A stretch of 51,967 bases of DNA from Clostridium gasigenes (GCF_900104115.1 NZ_FNJM01000009.1:71109-123075), one strand, 5' to 3'. Shown: positions 1 through 10,807, counted from the first letter of the stretch. The notes: generated from the letters alone by a model not told the origin. Numbers and translations are program-made.

Positions 1-1
1 T

Positions 2-1933
2 GGAGTTTCAGCAATATCAACAGGTCTTGGAACTTTAAGTGGTAAAATTCCAACATTAAGTAGTGGAGTAGATCAATTATATGGTGGATCTAATGACTTG
101 AAAAATGGTATGCTAGAAGCAAAAGATGGATCAGATAAATTAGCATATGGTAGTAAAAGTTTATATTCAGCATTTAAGACAACTGTTTATCCAGGAGTAA
201 CAAAATTACAAGATGGAGCTAATGGATTAAGTGCAAAATTAAATGCAGAAGACAAAAAAGCAGAGCTAGAAAAATTAAGTAAAGGGGCAGAAAATTTAAA
301 ACCATTTAGTGATAAATTTGCAGGATCATCAACTTTAATTAAAAACGGTTATGGTGATATTAAAACTGGAATTGATGAAGTTATTGATGGAGTAAACACT
401 TCTTCAACAACAATGGACTCAGTTGGAAAAGATCTTGTAAAGGCTATGCAAAGCCCTGATTCAAAAGATAAAGATGCAAACATAGCAATAGCATTAGGAA
501 AATTAAAATCCTTACAAGATAAAAATAAAGATACTCCGGAAAAACTTACAAAACTTACAAAAAGTTCAGAAAATTTAAATGGTGAGTTAAATAAGTTTGA
601 GGGTGGTATGCAATTATATACTGGGCAAGTAAATGAATTTGCAGCTGGTACGACTAGATTAATAGGTAGTGTAGCAGAAGTAAATGGTGGCGTTAATCAA
701 ATAATCGGTGGATTAAATAGATTAGAAGCCGGAATAAATGAAGAAACACCAAAGTCATTTGGAAATGGATTAAAATCTCTTTCAGATAATATGGGTGGAT
801 TAAACACTGGATTAGTTAAACTAAATGGTGGAGCTAATCAAATTAATGGAGGACTTAGTGCTTTAAAATCAAATATTCCTGCATTAAGTGAAGGAGTAAC
901 AGCATTAAATTCAGGATCAAAAGAAATGATGGTAGGATCAAATGCATTAGTTGATGGTCAAGGTAAATTAAATACAGGTGTAAATGATTTATATTCAAAT
1001 ATTCCTGCATTAAGCCAAGGCGTAACAGCATTATATTCAGGATCAAAAGACCTGATGGTAGGATCAAACGCATTAGTTGATGGCCAAACTAAATTAAATA
1101 CTGGCGTAAAGGAATTATCAGCTAAAGTACCAGAACTAAAAGATGGAGTTGTTAAACTTTATGATGGTTCAGAAGAATTAAAAACTAAACTTGCAGATGG
1201 AGCTACAGAAATTAAAGCAGGTCTTATAAATTCACCAGAAACAATGGGTGAGTATATAGGAGAACCAGCAGAAATGAATGTAGAACCAATAAACCCAATA
1301 CCTAATTATGGTACAGGTTTTGCACCTTACTTTATAGCACTTTCTTTATGGATCGGTGCAATTATGATGTTCTTTGTTATACCAACACAAACTCATGATG
1401 ATGAAAATTTATCTAAATTTGATAAGATAGCAGGGAAGTTTGTAGCATTTGGATTTATAGGAGTTATGCAAGCAATATTAGTAAGTGTAGTAGTACTTAC
1501 TCTTGGGTTAAAACCAGGTAATGTACCATTATATATAGGTCTTACAATATTCTTCTCACTAGTATTTATATCAATAATTCAATGTTTAATATCTTTACTA
1601 GGAGATGCAGGAAGACTTCTTGGAATAGTATTATTAATACTTCAATTAACAGCATGTGCAGGTACATTCCCATTAGAATTAGTACCAAATATGTTTAAAG
1701 TATTAAATCCTTATATGCCATTTACTTATGTAGTAGAGGCGTATAGAGAAGTAATATCAGCAACAGTAATTGACTACTCAGTAATAGTTAAAGATGTATC
1801 AATACTAGCGATAGTATTAGTTGTATTCTTAACAATATCAATAGTATTTAAAAATGCTGGAGAAAAATTCCAATCAGTAATTGAAGGAAGAAAAGAAAAA
1901 AGAGCAGACGAAATAGCAGCAGACAGAATGTAA
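2..1933 (+). CDS. YhgE/Pip family membrane protein, 3' part (5' end outside window)
   Basis: The reading frame is open from base 2, so the gene starts before the window. The visible part is a long extracytoplasmic region rich in Gly, Ser, Asn and Leu, with heptad-like repeats of the form LxxGxxxLxxG, followed by about five hydrophobic segments (from roughly base 1310 onward) and a charged tail. This is the architecture of the YhgE/Pip and ABC-2-like family (phage-infection-protein homologues, ESX-type secretion accessory proteins). A 42-residue unit is repeated almost perfectly in tandem (bases 871-996 and 997-1122). Family assignment is by architecture; the substrate or partner is unknown. 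A strong terminator follows. Confidence 0.85.
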   Translation, partial: GVSAISTGLGTLSGKIPTLSSGVDQLYGGSNDLKNGMLEAKDGSDKLAYGSKSLYSAFKTTVYPGVTKLQDGANGLSAKLNAEDKKAELEKLSKGAENLKPFSDKFAGSSTLIKNGYGDIKTGIDEVIDGVNTSSTTMDSVGKDLVKAMQSPDSKDKDANIAIALGKLKSLQDKNKDTPEKLTKLTKSSENLNGELNKFEGGMQLYTGQVNEFAAGTTRLIGSVAEVNGGVNQIIGGLNRLEAGINEETPKSFGNGLKSLSDNMGGLNTGLVKLNGGANQINGGLSALKSNIPALSEGVTALNSGSKEMMVGSNALVDGQGKLNTGVNDLYSNIPALSQGVTALYSGSKDLMVGSNALVDGQTKLNTGVKELSAKVPELKDGVVKLYDGSEELKTKLADGATEIKAGLINSPETMGEYIGEPAEMNVEPINPIPNYGTGFAPYFIALSLWIGAIMMFFVIPTQTHDDENLSKFDKIAGKFVAFGFIGVMQAILVSVVVLTLGLKPGNVPLYIGLTIFFSLVFISIIQCLISLLGDAGRLLGIVLLILQLTACAGTFPLELVPNMFKVLNPYMPFTYVVEAYREVISATVIDYSVIVKDVSILAIVLVVFLTISIVFKNAGEKFQSVIEGRKEKRADEIAADRM

Positions 1934-1934
1934 T

Positions 1935-1985
1935 AAAAAGAACACAATCGTAGCTAAGTTATAGCATAGATTGTGTTCTTTTTTC
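1935..1985. terminator. Bidirectional terminator hairpin
   Basis: The arms AAAGAACACAATC and GATTGTGTTCTTT flank a loop of about 19 bases and are bordered by A-rich and T-rich runs. It lies between the convergent ends of the YhgE-like gene and the AI-2E family gene and can serve both. Confidence 0.85.
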
Positions 1986-1997
1986 TTTGAAGATATT

Positions 1998-3140
1998 TTA
2001 CTTAAATGATATATCTTTAGATTTTAATTTATTAGTTGTAGATCTGCTAATTAGTTTATATATAACTCCAAATGTTGGAATACCAAGTAACATTCCAAGG
2101 AAGCCAAAAAGACTACCACCAACTAGCATTGCAAGCATAACCCATATTGCAGAAAGCCCTATAGAACCTCCAACAACTTTTGGATATATAAATGCACCTT
2201 CAAATTGTTGAAGCACAATTATGAAGATAACAAATATCATTGCTTGTATTGGTGAAATTATCATAATAATAAATGCAGAAGGTATAATTCCTATAAATGC
2301 TCCGAAAATCGGAATTAATGCAGTTACACCTATAATTACACTAATTAATAAAGCATAAGGTAGCGCAAGTATAGTCATTCCAATAAAACATAAGAATCCT
2401 ATTATAACTGCTTCTATACATTGACCAGTAATGAAACTAGCAAAAGTAACATTAGCGATGTTACCTATTTCCATAATTCTATCTGCAAAGCTTCTTTTGC
2501 TGAAGGCATAAATAAATTTCTTTAATTGAAGTAGTAAAGTTTCTTTACTAGCTAACATATAAATTGCTAAAACTAATGAAAGAATAAAGTTAACAACGCC
2601 ACTTGTTATACCTATAGTTACATTTAATATACCGTTTAAAGAATTTCCAAGAAGTTGACCTCCAACTTGAAGTATATCTTTCCATGCAAGTAGTAATTTG
2701 TCGCTAATTATTTTTAATAACTCTGTAGAATTAACATATTGATTAATTAAATGTTCAAATGATCTCATATATCCAGGAACAGAATCCACAAGTGTTGAAA
2801 CACTTTCTACTAGTTGAGGAATAACAAAAACTATAAGTGTTATTAATAATCCAAAAATAGTAATAATAGTGGCCAAAATAGAAAGTGGTCTTTTTAATTT
2901 CTTAGCTGTAGGAGATTTTTGATTATCTAAGAAATTAAAAACTTTGTTTTCAAATAATTTCATTGGTAAATTAAATACAAAAGCAATTCCTATTGCAGTT
3001 GTAAAGGGACTAAGTATTGATAAAGTTTTACCAAGTCCAGAGTTTAGTGCAGATAAATTAAGTAATATAAAAGATAGAACTATTATATAAGTTGCTATCA
3101 AAATATATTGCTTCAATTTTGATTTTCCTTCATTATTCAA
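1998..3140 (-). CDS. AI-2E family transporter (YtvI/PerM-like permease)
   Basis: This 380-residue integral membrane protein has about eight hydrophobic segments, a long amphipathic loop after the third segment (VESVSTLVDSVPGY region) and the C-terminal pore-like part typical of the AI-2E/PerM family. Members include the proposed AI-2 exporter TqsA and Na+/H+ antiporters, so the substrate cannot be given. The start is TTG at 3140 with an upstream AAAGG; the nearby ATG is out of frame. It is a single gene, convergent with the YhgE-like gene. Confidence 0.85.
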   Translation of the reverse strand: MNNEGKSKLKQYILIATYIIVLSFILLNLSALNSGLGKTLSILSPFTTAIGIAFVFNLPMKLFENKVFNFLDNQKSPTAKKLKRPLSILATIITIFGLLITLIVFVIPQLVESVSTLVDSVPGYMRSFEHLINQYVNSTELLKIISDKLLLAWKDILQVGGQLLGNSLNGILNVTIGITSGVVNFILSLVLAIYMLASKETLLLQLKKFIYAFSKRSFADRIMEIGNIANVTFASFITGQCIEAVIIGFLCFIGMTILALPYALLISVIIGVTALIPIFGAFIGIIPSAFIIMIISPIQAMIFVIFIIVLQQFEGAFIYPKVVGGSIGLSAIWVMLAMLVGGSLFGFLGMLLGIPTFGVIYKLISRSTTNKLKSKDISFK

Positions 3141-3170
3141 ATATTACACAACCTTTATATTTTTTTAGTT

Positions 3171-3229
3171 AGGGATCTGAAACAAAATAGGCCAGAAGTT
3201 GACTAGTTATTTTTTTGAATATTCCTTAG
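3171..3229. repeat. Dispersed hairpin element, copy 1
   Basis: The imperfect inverted ends AGGGATCTGAAACAAAATAG and TATTTTTTTGAATATTCCTT match the other intergenic copies in this window. The interior is short. Confidence 0.5.
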
Positions 3230-3394
3230 GATATCAAAACGACCTATGATAATTAATTATACATACAATAGAAATACAAAACAATAAATTAAGAAAATAT
3301 ACCTTGAAAGTTAGGAAATAATATAAAAGTAATAAAGATACTATAGTTAAAGTATTGAAATTAATATGCATTAGCATTATAATATAGAGAAATA

Positions 3395-3490
3395 GCAAAA
3401 ATGTTGAAAATAGTGACTTTGGAGAATATTAATTATTCTAATTTAGTTATAAAAAGTTTTTGGATTGCTATTTATTTGAATGTCCCTTAC
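3395..3490. repeat. Dispersed hairpin element, copy 2
   Basis: The left end, around AAATGTTGAAAATAGTGAC, pairs imperfectly with the right end GCTATTTATTTGAATGTCCC. It is a diverged member of the same family. Confidence 0.45.
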
Positions 3491-3513
3491 TTAGGGGGTG
3501 CAGTGAAGTGGTT

Positions 3514-3545
3514 CCTTCGTCCATTACTTGGAGGAAGGTTTTTTT
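3514..3545 (+). terminator. Intrinsic terminator or attenuator upstream of lrp
   Basis: CCTTC-G-TCCA pairs with TGGA-G-GAAGG around a TTACT loop and is followed by seven T. It sits 42 bases before the lrp start codon on the same strand, with no gene immediately upstream. It therefore either attenuates the lrp-aminotransferase operon or ends a small untranslated transcript. Confidence 0.7.
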
Positions 3546-3587
3546 ATACCGATTTATATTAAAGATAAAAAAGGGAGGTTTTGAATT

Positions 3588-4070
3588 ATGGAAGAAATTC
3601 TAGAAATTTTAGAAAAAAACAGTAGATATAGTGATGAGCAAATTGCTATTATGGCAGGAAAATCAGTAGAAGAGGTTAGGGATGCCATTAGGGATTATGA
3701 AGAAAAAAACATAATAGCAGGATATACTACTCTTATAAATTGGGAAAATACAGGGAAAGAGACAGTTACAGCATTAATTGAAGTTAAGATAACTCCACAA
3801 AGAGGAGAGGGTTTTGATAAAGTTGCTGAAAGAATATATAATTTTAAGCAAGTTAAAGCTTGTTATTTAATGTCTTCAGGTGGATTTGATTTAACAGTTA
3901 TAGTTGAAGGAAAAACTATGAAGGAAGTAGCAATGTTTGTATCAGGTAAACTAGCTATACAAGAATATGTTACAGGAACGGCTACTCACTTTGTGCTTAA
4001 GAAATATAAAGATCATGGAAGAATATTTAAAGAAAAGAAAAAGACTGAAAGAGAGGATATTTTCGTATGA
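3588..4070 (+). CDS. Lrp/AsnC family transcriptional regulator
   Basis: This 160-residue protein has an N-terminal winged helix-turn-helix (residues 1-60; SDEQIAIMAGKSVEEVRDAI is the recognition region) and a C-terminal RAM/AsnC ligand-binding domain (about 70-145, with the SSGGFDLTVIVEG strand). The family binds amino acids and forms octamers to control amino-acid metabolism. It has a strong GGGAGG ribosome binding site and overlaps the next gene by four bases (ATGA), so it probably regulates, or is regulated with, the coupled aminotransferase. Confidence 0.92.
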   Translation: MEEILEILEKNSRYSDEQIAIMAGKSVEEVRDAIRDYEEKNIIAGYTTLINWENTGKETVTALIEVKITPQRGEGFDKVAERIYNFKQVKACYLMSSGGFDLTVIVEGKTMKEVAMFVSGKLAIQEYVTGTATHFVLKKYKDHGRIFKEKKKTEREDIFV

Positions 4071-5227
4071 TATTAGAAGATATGATTGTTGATAATGTTA
4101 GAAATATGCCCCCATCAGGTATAAGAAAGTATTTTGATATAATCAATGAAATGGAAGATGTAATATCACTAGGAGTTGGGGAACCGGATTTTGTTACCCC
4201 TTGGAATGTTAGGGAAGCTGGAATTTATTCTTTAGAAAAAGGACATACACATTATTCATCAAATGCTGGGTTTATTGAACTTCGCACAGAAATTGCAAAA
4301 TATTTAGATAGAAGATTTGATCTTAAATATAATCCGCTTGATGAAATATTAGTTACAGTAGGGGGAAGCGAAGGCATTGATATAGCACTCAGAGCTTTAG
4401 TTGGACCTGGAGACGAAGTTATTATTCCAGAGCCAAGCTTTGTAGCTTATAAAGGCTGTACAGCCTTTACAGGTGCAACAGCAAAGGTACTAAATCTTAG
4501 AGCAGAAGATGAATTTAAACTTACACCTAAAATGTTAGAAGAAGCTATTACACCTAAAACTAAAGTTGTAATAATTCCTTTCCCAAATAATCCAACAGGA
4601 GCTATTATGACTAGAGAGGAACTCGCTGGTATAGTAGAGGTTTTAAAAGATAAAGATGTAATAGTAATTTCAGATGAGATATATGCAGAACTTTCTTATG
4701 ATAAAAAACATGTATCTATTGCGAGTTTCCCAGAAATGAAGGAAAAAACTTTAGTTATTAATGGTTTCTCTAAAGCTTATGCAATGACTGGCTGGAGGCT
4801 TGGATATATTTGTGGTCATCCTATATTAATAGATGCTATAAAAAAAATACATCAATATGCATTAATGTGTTCACCTACAGTTTCGCAGTTTGCAGCAATT
4901 GAAGCTTTAAAATCTGGAGACGATAGTGTTTTCACTATGGTTAGGGAATATAATAGAAGAAGAAGAGTGTTAGTTGATGGGTTTAAAAAAATGGGACTTG
5001 ATTGTTTTGAGCCTCTAGGAGCATTTTATGTATTCCCATGTATTAAATCTACAGGTATGACTTCAGATGAATTCTGTGAAAAACTTCTAAAGACGGAAAA
5101 AATATTAGTAATTCCAGGAAATGCTTTTGGAGATTGTGGAGAAGGGTTTATAAGAGCTTGCTACGCATCTTCAATGGAAAATATAATGGAATCATTAAAA
5201 AGAATAGAAAGATTTATTAATGATTAA
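4067..5227 (+). CDS. PLP-dependent aminotransferase, class I/II (PatA/AspC-like)
   Basis: This 386-residue fold-type I aminotransferase matches the family length. Visible motifs are GEPDF near the N terminus, the NNPTGA loop, SDEIYAEL with the PLP-ring Asp and Tyr, and SKAYAMTGWRLGY with the Schiff-base Lys236. The C-terminal substrate-carboxylate Arg is in GFIRACYA. Its start overlaps the lrp stop, indicating translational coupling. The family is broad (aspartate, aromatic or methionine aminotransferases), so the substrate is not assigned. Confidence 0.92.
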   Translation: MILEDMIVDNVRNMPPSGIRKYFDIINEMEDVISLGVGEPDFVTPWNVREAGIYSLEKGHTHYSSNAGFIELRTEIAKYLDRRFDLKYNPLDEILVTVGGSEGIDIALRALVGPGDEVIIPEPSFVAYKGCTAFTGATAKVLNLRAEDEFKLTPKMLEEAITPKTKVVIIPFPNNPTGAIMTREELAGIVEVLKDKDVIVISDEIYAELSYDKKHVSIASFPEMKEKTLVINGFSKAYAMTGWRLGYICGHPILIDAIKKIHQYALMCSPTVSQFAAIEALKSGDDSVFTMVREYNRRRRVLVDGFKKMGLDCFEPLGAFYVFPCIKSTGMTSDEFCEKLLKTEKILVIPGNAFGDCGEGFIRACYASSMENIMESLKRIERFIND

Positions 5228-5248
5228 AGAAAATAAGTTAATATAAAA

Positions 5249-5295
5249 TAAAACAAAAAGATTACGGTGTATTCTCTGTAATCTTTTTGTTTTAT
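5249..5295. terminator. Terminator after aminotransferase gene
   Basis: AAAACAAAAAGATTAC pairs with GTAATCTTTTTGTTTT around a 12-base loop. The symmetrical A and T runs allow use from either side. Confidence 0.85.
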
Positions 5296-5359
5296 GTGAT
5301 CAGAATGGTCACGTACTAGTTGAAGAAGTAACCAGTAAATATAATCTTAAGTTTTATAC

Positions 5360-6511
5360 TTAATCATTTTCATAATCCTTGAAGTTATCTTTTGAATAAT
5401 AATCTATTCCTATATATTCTGCTTCCGTATTATTTAATTTTCCTCTTATCTTATATTTAATCAAATCTCCCTCTTTCATATCCTGCGGTATGATAAACTC
5501 TTTAAGGGTAGTATCATTTTTTACAATTCCAGCATCTTTATAAACTTGCCCATTAAAGTTAAATTCTAAATAATACTCTGTTCCGATTGGTGATCCTATC
5601 CTGTACTTTAATTTTTTCACTTTTCCATCCTCAATATATTTATATACATACAATGAATCCCAGGCACCATCAGCATTTAATTTAACAACTACTAATCCAG
5701 ATCGTAATTCATATCTTGGATATAAATTATTATTCTCACTAGCTTCTTCTATCATCTTATACCCAACATCATCTGTAGTATTTTTCAATTTATCTTTATC
5801 ATCTGTATTTGATTTATTACTATTTTCATTTTTTATATTATTAGAATTATTTGATGTATTTATATCTTTTGTATTTATACTTTTTATTTTTTGAGATATT
5901 CCAAAGTCACTTATTAGATAAAGTGTATACTCGGAGTTCTTGTTGAAATCTGTAATCTTTTCACTAAACTCAGTACCAATTTCTCTACTTACTATAATCT
6001 GTTCATCTTCACCATCTTCTTTTTTTGTTATTGTGTATCTTCTTAGATCAGGGGCACCACTCCACCAAATTTTCAAAATATCTCCTTCAAATATCCAATT
6101 AAAAACAACTTGATGACTTATACTTAAATCATTTAAAACCTCATCATCTGAAACAACTTCAACACTTCTTTCAGCATACTTACCTAAGTAAGTAACACTT
6201 ATAGTAGCAGTACCTTTATTTTTTGTTGCTATTTTACCTTCGTTAAAAGTTATTACATTTTCATCACTACTTTTATAATCTAAATCTGTTAAATTTTCAG
6301 TAGTACCATCCTTATACTTTATAATAGTATCAAATTTAAACTCCTTATTACCTGGCATTTTATCTCTATAGGTTTCAATATAAACACTTTCTACATTATA
6401 ATTCTTAATAATTTTCTTCATAGGTTTATATCCTAAAAATATAAGTATTACTAGAGCTATTAACAAGAAGACTATTACAAAAAATACTGTAAACTCTGTT
6501 TTTCTCTTCAT
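5360..6511 (-). CDS. Membrane-anchored extracellular protein with bacterial Ig-like domain
   Basis: This 383-residue protein has a short basic start, one hydrophobic segment (about residues 8-28) that acts as a signal anchor, then an Ig-like group 2 domain (about 40-122, ending GTATISVTYLG). A fibronectin-III-like region follows (about 125-215), then an Asn/Lys/Ser-rich linker (about 220-250) and a C-terminal beta-rich domain. No catalytic motif or sortase signal is seen. It has a GGAGG site upstream of ATG. It is probably a surface adhesion or sensing protein; the function is unknown. Confidence 0.7.
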   Translation of the reverse strand: MKRKTEFTVFFVIVFLLIALVILIFLGYKPMKKIIKNYNVESVYIETYRDKMPGNKEFKFDTIIKYKDGTTENLTDLDYKSSDENVITFNEGKIATKNKGTATISVTYLGKYAERSVEVVSDDEVLNDLSISHQVVFNWIFEGDILKIWWSGAPDLRRYTITKKEDGEDEQIIVSREIGTEFSEKITDFNKNSEYTLYLISDFGISQKIKSINTKDINTSNNSNNIKNENSNKSNTDDKDKLKNTTDDVGYKMIEEASENNNLYPRYELRSGLVVVKLNADGAWDSLYVYKYIEDGKVKKLKYRIGSPIGTEYYLEFNFNGQVYKDAGIVKNDTTLKEFIIPQDMKEGDLIKYKIRGKLNNTEAEYIGIDYYSKDNFKDYEND

Positions 6512-6743
6512 ATTAGTTATTCCTCCATTTACTATTTTAACTAATTATACCACTTGATTAACATATGGTAAATGTTGTTAGAAATACTTGATTTATCTGA
6601 AAAAATAAATCTAATTTAATTACTAAAACTGTGGATAAAGATTTAAGTGATGAATAATTATATAATAGAGTTGTTAAATTTGTTTATTGTAGGAACATAA
6701 GGTACAATGGATATATTATTTATAGAAAGGTTAGGAGATAAGC

Positions 6744-8189
6744 ATGGAAAACAAAGGATTTAGTGAATTAAAATTAAGTGATGATATAGTTAAGGCTTTA
6801 GAAAATTTAGGGTATAAAAAACCTTCAGAAGTACAAATAGAAGCAATACCTCATATTTTAAATAGAGAAGATATTATAGTGAAATCTCAAACTGGTAGTG
6901 GTAAAACAGCTAGTTTTGGTATTCCATTATGTGAAATGGTTGAAGTTGAAGAATCAAGAGTACAAGGGTTAATACTTGTTCCAACTAGAGAACTTGCACT
7001 TCAAGTAAAAGAAGATATATCTAACATAGGGAGACTTAAAAAAGTTAGAGCGGCAGCTGTTTTTGGAAAGCAACCTTTTCATGAACAAGTTAGAGAGCTT
7101 AAACAAAGAGTACATATAGTATCAGGAACACCGGGAAGAATTAGTGACCACATAAGAAAAGGAAACTTAAAACTTGATGATATAAAGTTTGTGATAATAG
7201 ATGAAGCAGATAAAATGCTTAGTATGGGATTTATAGATCAAATTAAAGAAATTTTAGAAGTTATGCCTAAAGATAGAACAACGGCATTATTCTCAGCTAC
7301 ACTTCCAGAAATAATTGAGAAATTATGTGGAAAATATATGAGAAATCCTAAAATACTAAATGTACAATCAGAGGTATTTAATAGAGATAAAATAAAAGAA
7401 AGTTTTCTACAACTTGAATATGATGAAAAAGCAAATGCGCTTACAAGAAATCTTTATGCAAATACTCCAGATGCTGCAATTGTATTTTGTAATACAAAAG
7501 ATAAAGTTCGAGAACTACACGATAAACTTAAAAAAGATGGTGTAATGGTTGAGCAACTTCATGGAGATATGGAGCAAAAAGATAGATTATCTACAATGGA
7601 AAGATTTAAAAATAAAGAATTTAAGGTTTTAATTGCAACTGATATAGCGTCACGTGGAATACATGTTGATAATATTACTCATGTATTTAACTATGAATTA
7701 CCAGGAGAAACAGAAAACTATGTCCATAGAATAGGAAGAACAGGGAGAGCCGGCCGTGAAGGGTGTGCAATTTCCTTTGTTTCTAAATTTGAAAAAAGAT
7801 TTTTATCATCAGTAGAAAGTTATGTTGGATATGAAATAAAAGAAGGTAAACATCCAAGTGATGAAGAGGTTAAGGTCGGAAAGATTATTTTCAAAGAAAG
7901 TCAAAAAGCTTTTGGATTAAATAAAGGTGTTAAAAAAGTAGCTATACATACAGACGTTACTAAAATACATCTTACAGGTGGGAAAAAGAAAAAACTTAGA
8001 GCTATTGATGTAGTTGGAGCTTTAAGCAACTTAAAAGAATTAACAGGAGAAGATATTGGTATTATAGATATTCAAGATACTTGCTCTTTTGTTGATATTT
8101 TAAATGGCAAGGGGAGTGCGGTAGTTAAAAATAATAAAGAAATAACTATAAAAGGAAAATCAATAAGAATACAAAAAGCTAATAAATAA
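6744..8189 (+). CDS. dbpA: DEAD-box ATP-dependent RNA helicase, DbpA/YxiN-like
   Basis: This 481-residue helicase carries the Q motif (SEVQIEAIP), Walker A QTGSGKT, PTRELA, GTPGR, DEAD, SAT and HRIGRTGRAG. The C-terminal 75 residues form the DbpA RNA-binding (RRM-like) domain, which in DbpA and YxiN targets helix 92 of 23S rRNA and links the enzyme to late 50S subunit assembly. The start is supported by TTAGGAG. It is a single-gene unit ending in a strong terminator. Family identity is firm; 23S targeting is inferred from the tail. Confidence 0.92.
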   Translation: MENKGFSELKLSDDIVKALENLGYKKPSEVQIEAIPHILNREDIIVKSQTGSGKTASFGIPLCEMVEVEESRVQGLILVPTRELALQVKEDISNIGRLKKVRAAAVFGKQPFHEQVRELKQRVHIVSGTPGRISDHIRKGNLKLDDIKFVIIDEADKMLSMGFIDQIKEILEVMPKDRTTALFSATLPEIIEKLCGKYMRNPKILNVQSEVFNRDKIKESFLQLEYDEKANALTRNLYANTPDAAIVFCNTKDKVRELHDKLKKDGVMVEQLHGDMEQKDRLSTMERFKNKEFKVLIATDIASRGIHVDNITHVFNYELPGETENYVHRIGRTGRAGREGCAISFVSKFEKRFLSSVESYVGYEIKEGKHPSDEEVKVGKIIFKESQKAFGLNKGVKKVAIHTDVTKIHLTGGKKKKLRAIDVVGALSNLKELTGEDIGIIDIQDTCSFVDILNGKGSAVVKNNKEITIKGKSIRIQKANK

Positions 8190-8198
8190 TGAAAATGG

Positions 8199-8235
8199 AA
8201 AAAGCTGTGAAGTTGTTACTTCACAGCTTTTTATT
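8199..8235 (+). terminator. Terminator after DEAD-box helicase
   Basis: AAAAAGCTGTGAAG pairs with CTTCACAGCTTTTT around a six-base loop. It also lies downstream of glpF, which converges on it. Confidence 0.9.
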
Positions 8236-8285
8236 AAAAAATAATAAATAAGTCAATTAAAAACTAATAAAATTAAAGGTTAAAT

Positions 8286-8993
8286 TTAACCCAATAAGGC
8301 AACGAATGCTAATGCACCTAAAATACCACCACAAATTGGAGCTACTACTGGTATCCATGCATATCCCCAATCACTATCACCTTTACCGGCAATAGGGCAA
8401 ATTGCATGAATTAGTCTAGGTCCTAAATCTCTAGCAGGATTAATAGCATATCCTGTTGTACCACCTAAACTCAAACCTATTACTAAAATTATAAATGCAG
8501 CAATAAGTGGTCCAAATCCAGGAGCAGATGCTGTTTGTCCAACTCCTAATAATGCAAATACTAATACGAATGTTCCAAGAAATTCTGAGAAAAAGTTTGC
8601 TGGTGTATTTCTAATTGCAGGTCCAGTACAGAATACAGCAAGTTTTGCCCCTTTGTCTTCTGTAGCTTCCCAATGAGGGAAATACATTAACCAAACTAAA
8701 ATTGCACCTGCCATAGCTCCTAGAAGCTCAGCTAGTATATAACCAGGTACAAGTGACCATGATAAATTACCAATTGCAGCTAGACCAAGAGTGAGAGCAG
8801 GATTGAAAGAAGCGCCACTTGCAGGTCCAAAGATATAAGCGGGAACACCAACTGCAAATGCCCAACCAAAAGCTATAACTATCCAACCAGAATTATTTCC
8901 TTTTGTTTTTGATAAACATACATTTGCAACTACACCATCACCAAGAAGAATAAGTATCATTGTTCCAAAAAACTCTGCATAATAATGTGACAT
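8286..8993 (-). CDS. glpF: Glycerol uptake facilitator (MIP/aquaporin family)
   Basis: This 235-residue channel has six transmembrane segments and the two half-helix signatures SFNPALTLG and AINPARDLG. The Asp after the second NPA-type motif is typical of the aquaglyceroporin branch, and the coupled glpK supports glycerol as substrate. It is the last gene of the minus-strand glp block, 86 bases after glpK, with a GGGGG ribosome binding site. It conducts glycerol passively into the cell, where GlpK traps it. Confidence 0.94.
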   Translation of the reverse strand: MSHYYAEFFGTMILILLGDGVVANVCLSKTKGNNSGWIVIAFGWAFAVGVPAYIFGPASGASFNPALTLGLAAIGNLSWSLVPGYILAELLGAMAGAILVWLMYFPHWEATEDKGAKLAVFCTGPAIRNTPANFFSEFLGTFVLVFALLGVGQTASAPGFGPLIAAFIILVIGLSLGGTTGYAINPARDLGPRLIHAICPIAGKGDSDWGYAWIPVVAPICGGILGALAFVALLG

Positions 8994-9079
8994 ATTGTTT
9001 ATACCCCCTACATAATTTGTTTAGATTAGAATAAAAATTAAGTTTTCACTTGGGTTCTAATAATTAAAAATAGTTTTAA

Positions 9080-10585
<1,506 letters not shown>

Positions 10586-10599
10586 TCATTCATTTTATT

Positions 10600-10614
10600 T
10601 GGTAAACGTTTGCT
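10600..10614. promoter_or_regulatory. Possible CcpA cre site in glpK leader
   Basis: TGGTAAACGTTTGCT matches the cre consensus WTGNAANCGNWNNCW with one mismatch. It lies 30 bases before the glpK start, downstream of the leader terminator. Catabolite repression of glycerol use is common in Firmicutes; the site itself is a pattern match only. Confidence 0.4.
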
Positions 10615-10624
10615 TAACGTTTAT

Positions 10625-10650
10625 AGAAAAACGCTATTGATCAATAGCGT
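10625..10650 (-). terminator. glpK: Leader terminator/attenuator of glpK
   Basis: ACGCTATTGATCAATAGCGT (10631-10650) is a perfect 20-base palindrome, followed on the minus strand by a run of T. It stands between the DUF1667 gene and glpK, about 60 bases before the glpK start, where it would stop transcription unless antitermination occurs. The glpP gene nearby makes GlpP control likely. Confidence 0.7.
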
Positions 10651-10766
10651 AAATTCATCTTGATTTAAATACTTTAGATTAATACTGTAATATTCTTAAG
10701 TTCAATAAACTTATTATTGTGTTAAAGATTATTGAATTAAGAATAAAATCTATTTTTATTAGTGTA

Positions 10767-10807
10767 GTATTATGTATATTATACTTTATAAATAATATAC
10801 ATAATAC
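10767..10807. repeat. Perfect 16-bp AT-rich inverted repeat
   Basis: GTATTATGTATATTAT and ATAATATACATAATAC flank a nine-base spacer between glpK and the DUF1667 gene. It has no T tail, so it looks more like an operator or mRNA stability hairpin than a terminator. Confidence 0.55.

Larger units (their letters stand above)
3141..3587. other. Intergenic region with two hairpin repeats and an attenuator-like hairpin
   Basis: No convincing open reading frame lies between the divergent permease and lrp genes. The region holds two copies of the dispersed hairpin element (about 3171-3229 and 3395-3490) and a terminator-like hairpin at 3514-3545, just upstream of the lrp ribosome binding site. Confidence 0.6.

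Noticed and set aside
3491..3545. T-box riboswitch in front of lrp
   Set aside because: The conserved AGGGTGGNACCGCG core is not present and a repeat element occupies the place of the upstream specifier region. It is kept only as a terminator/attenuator.
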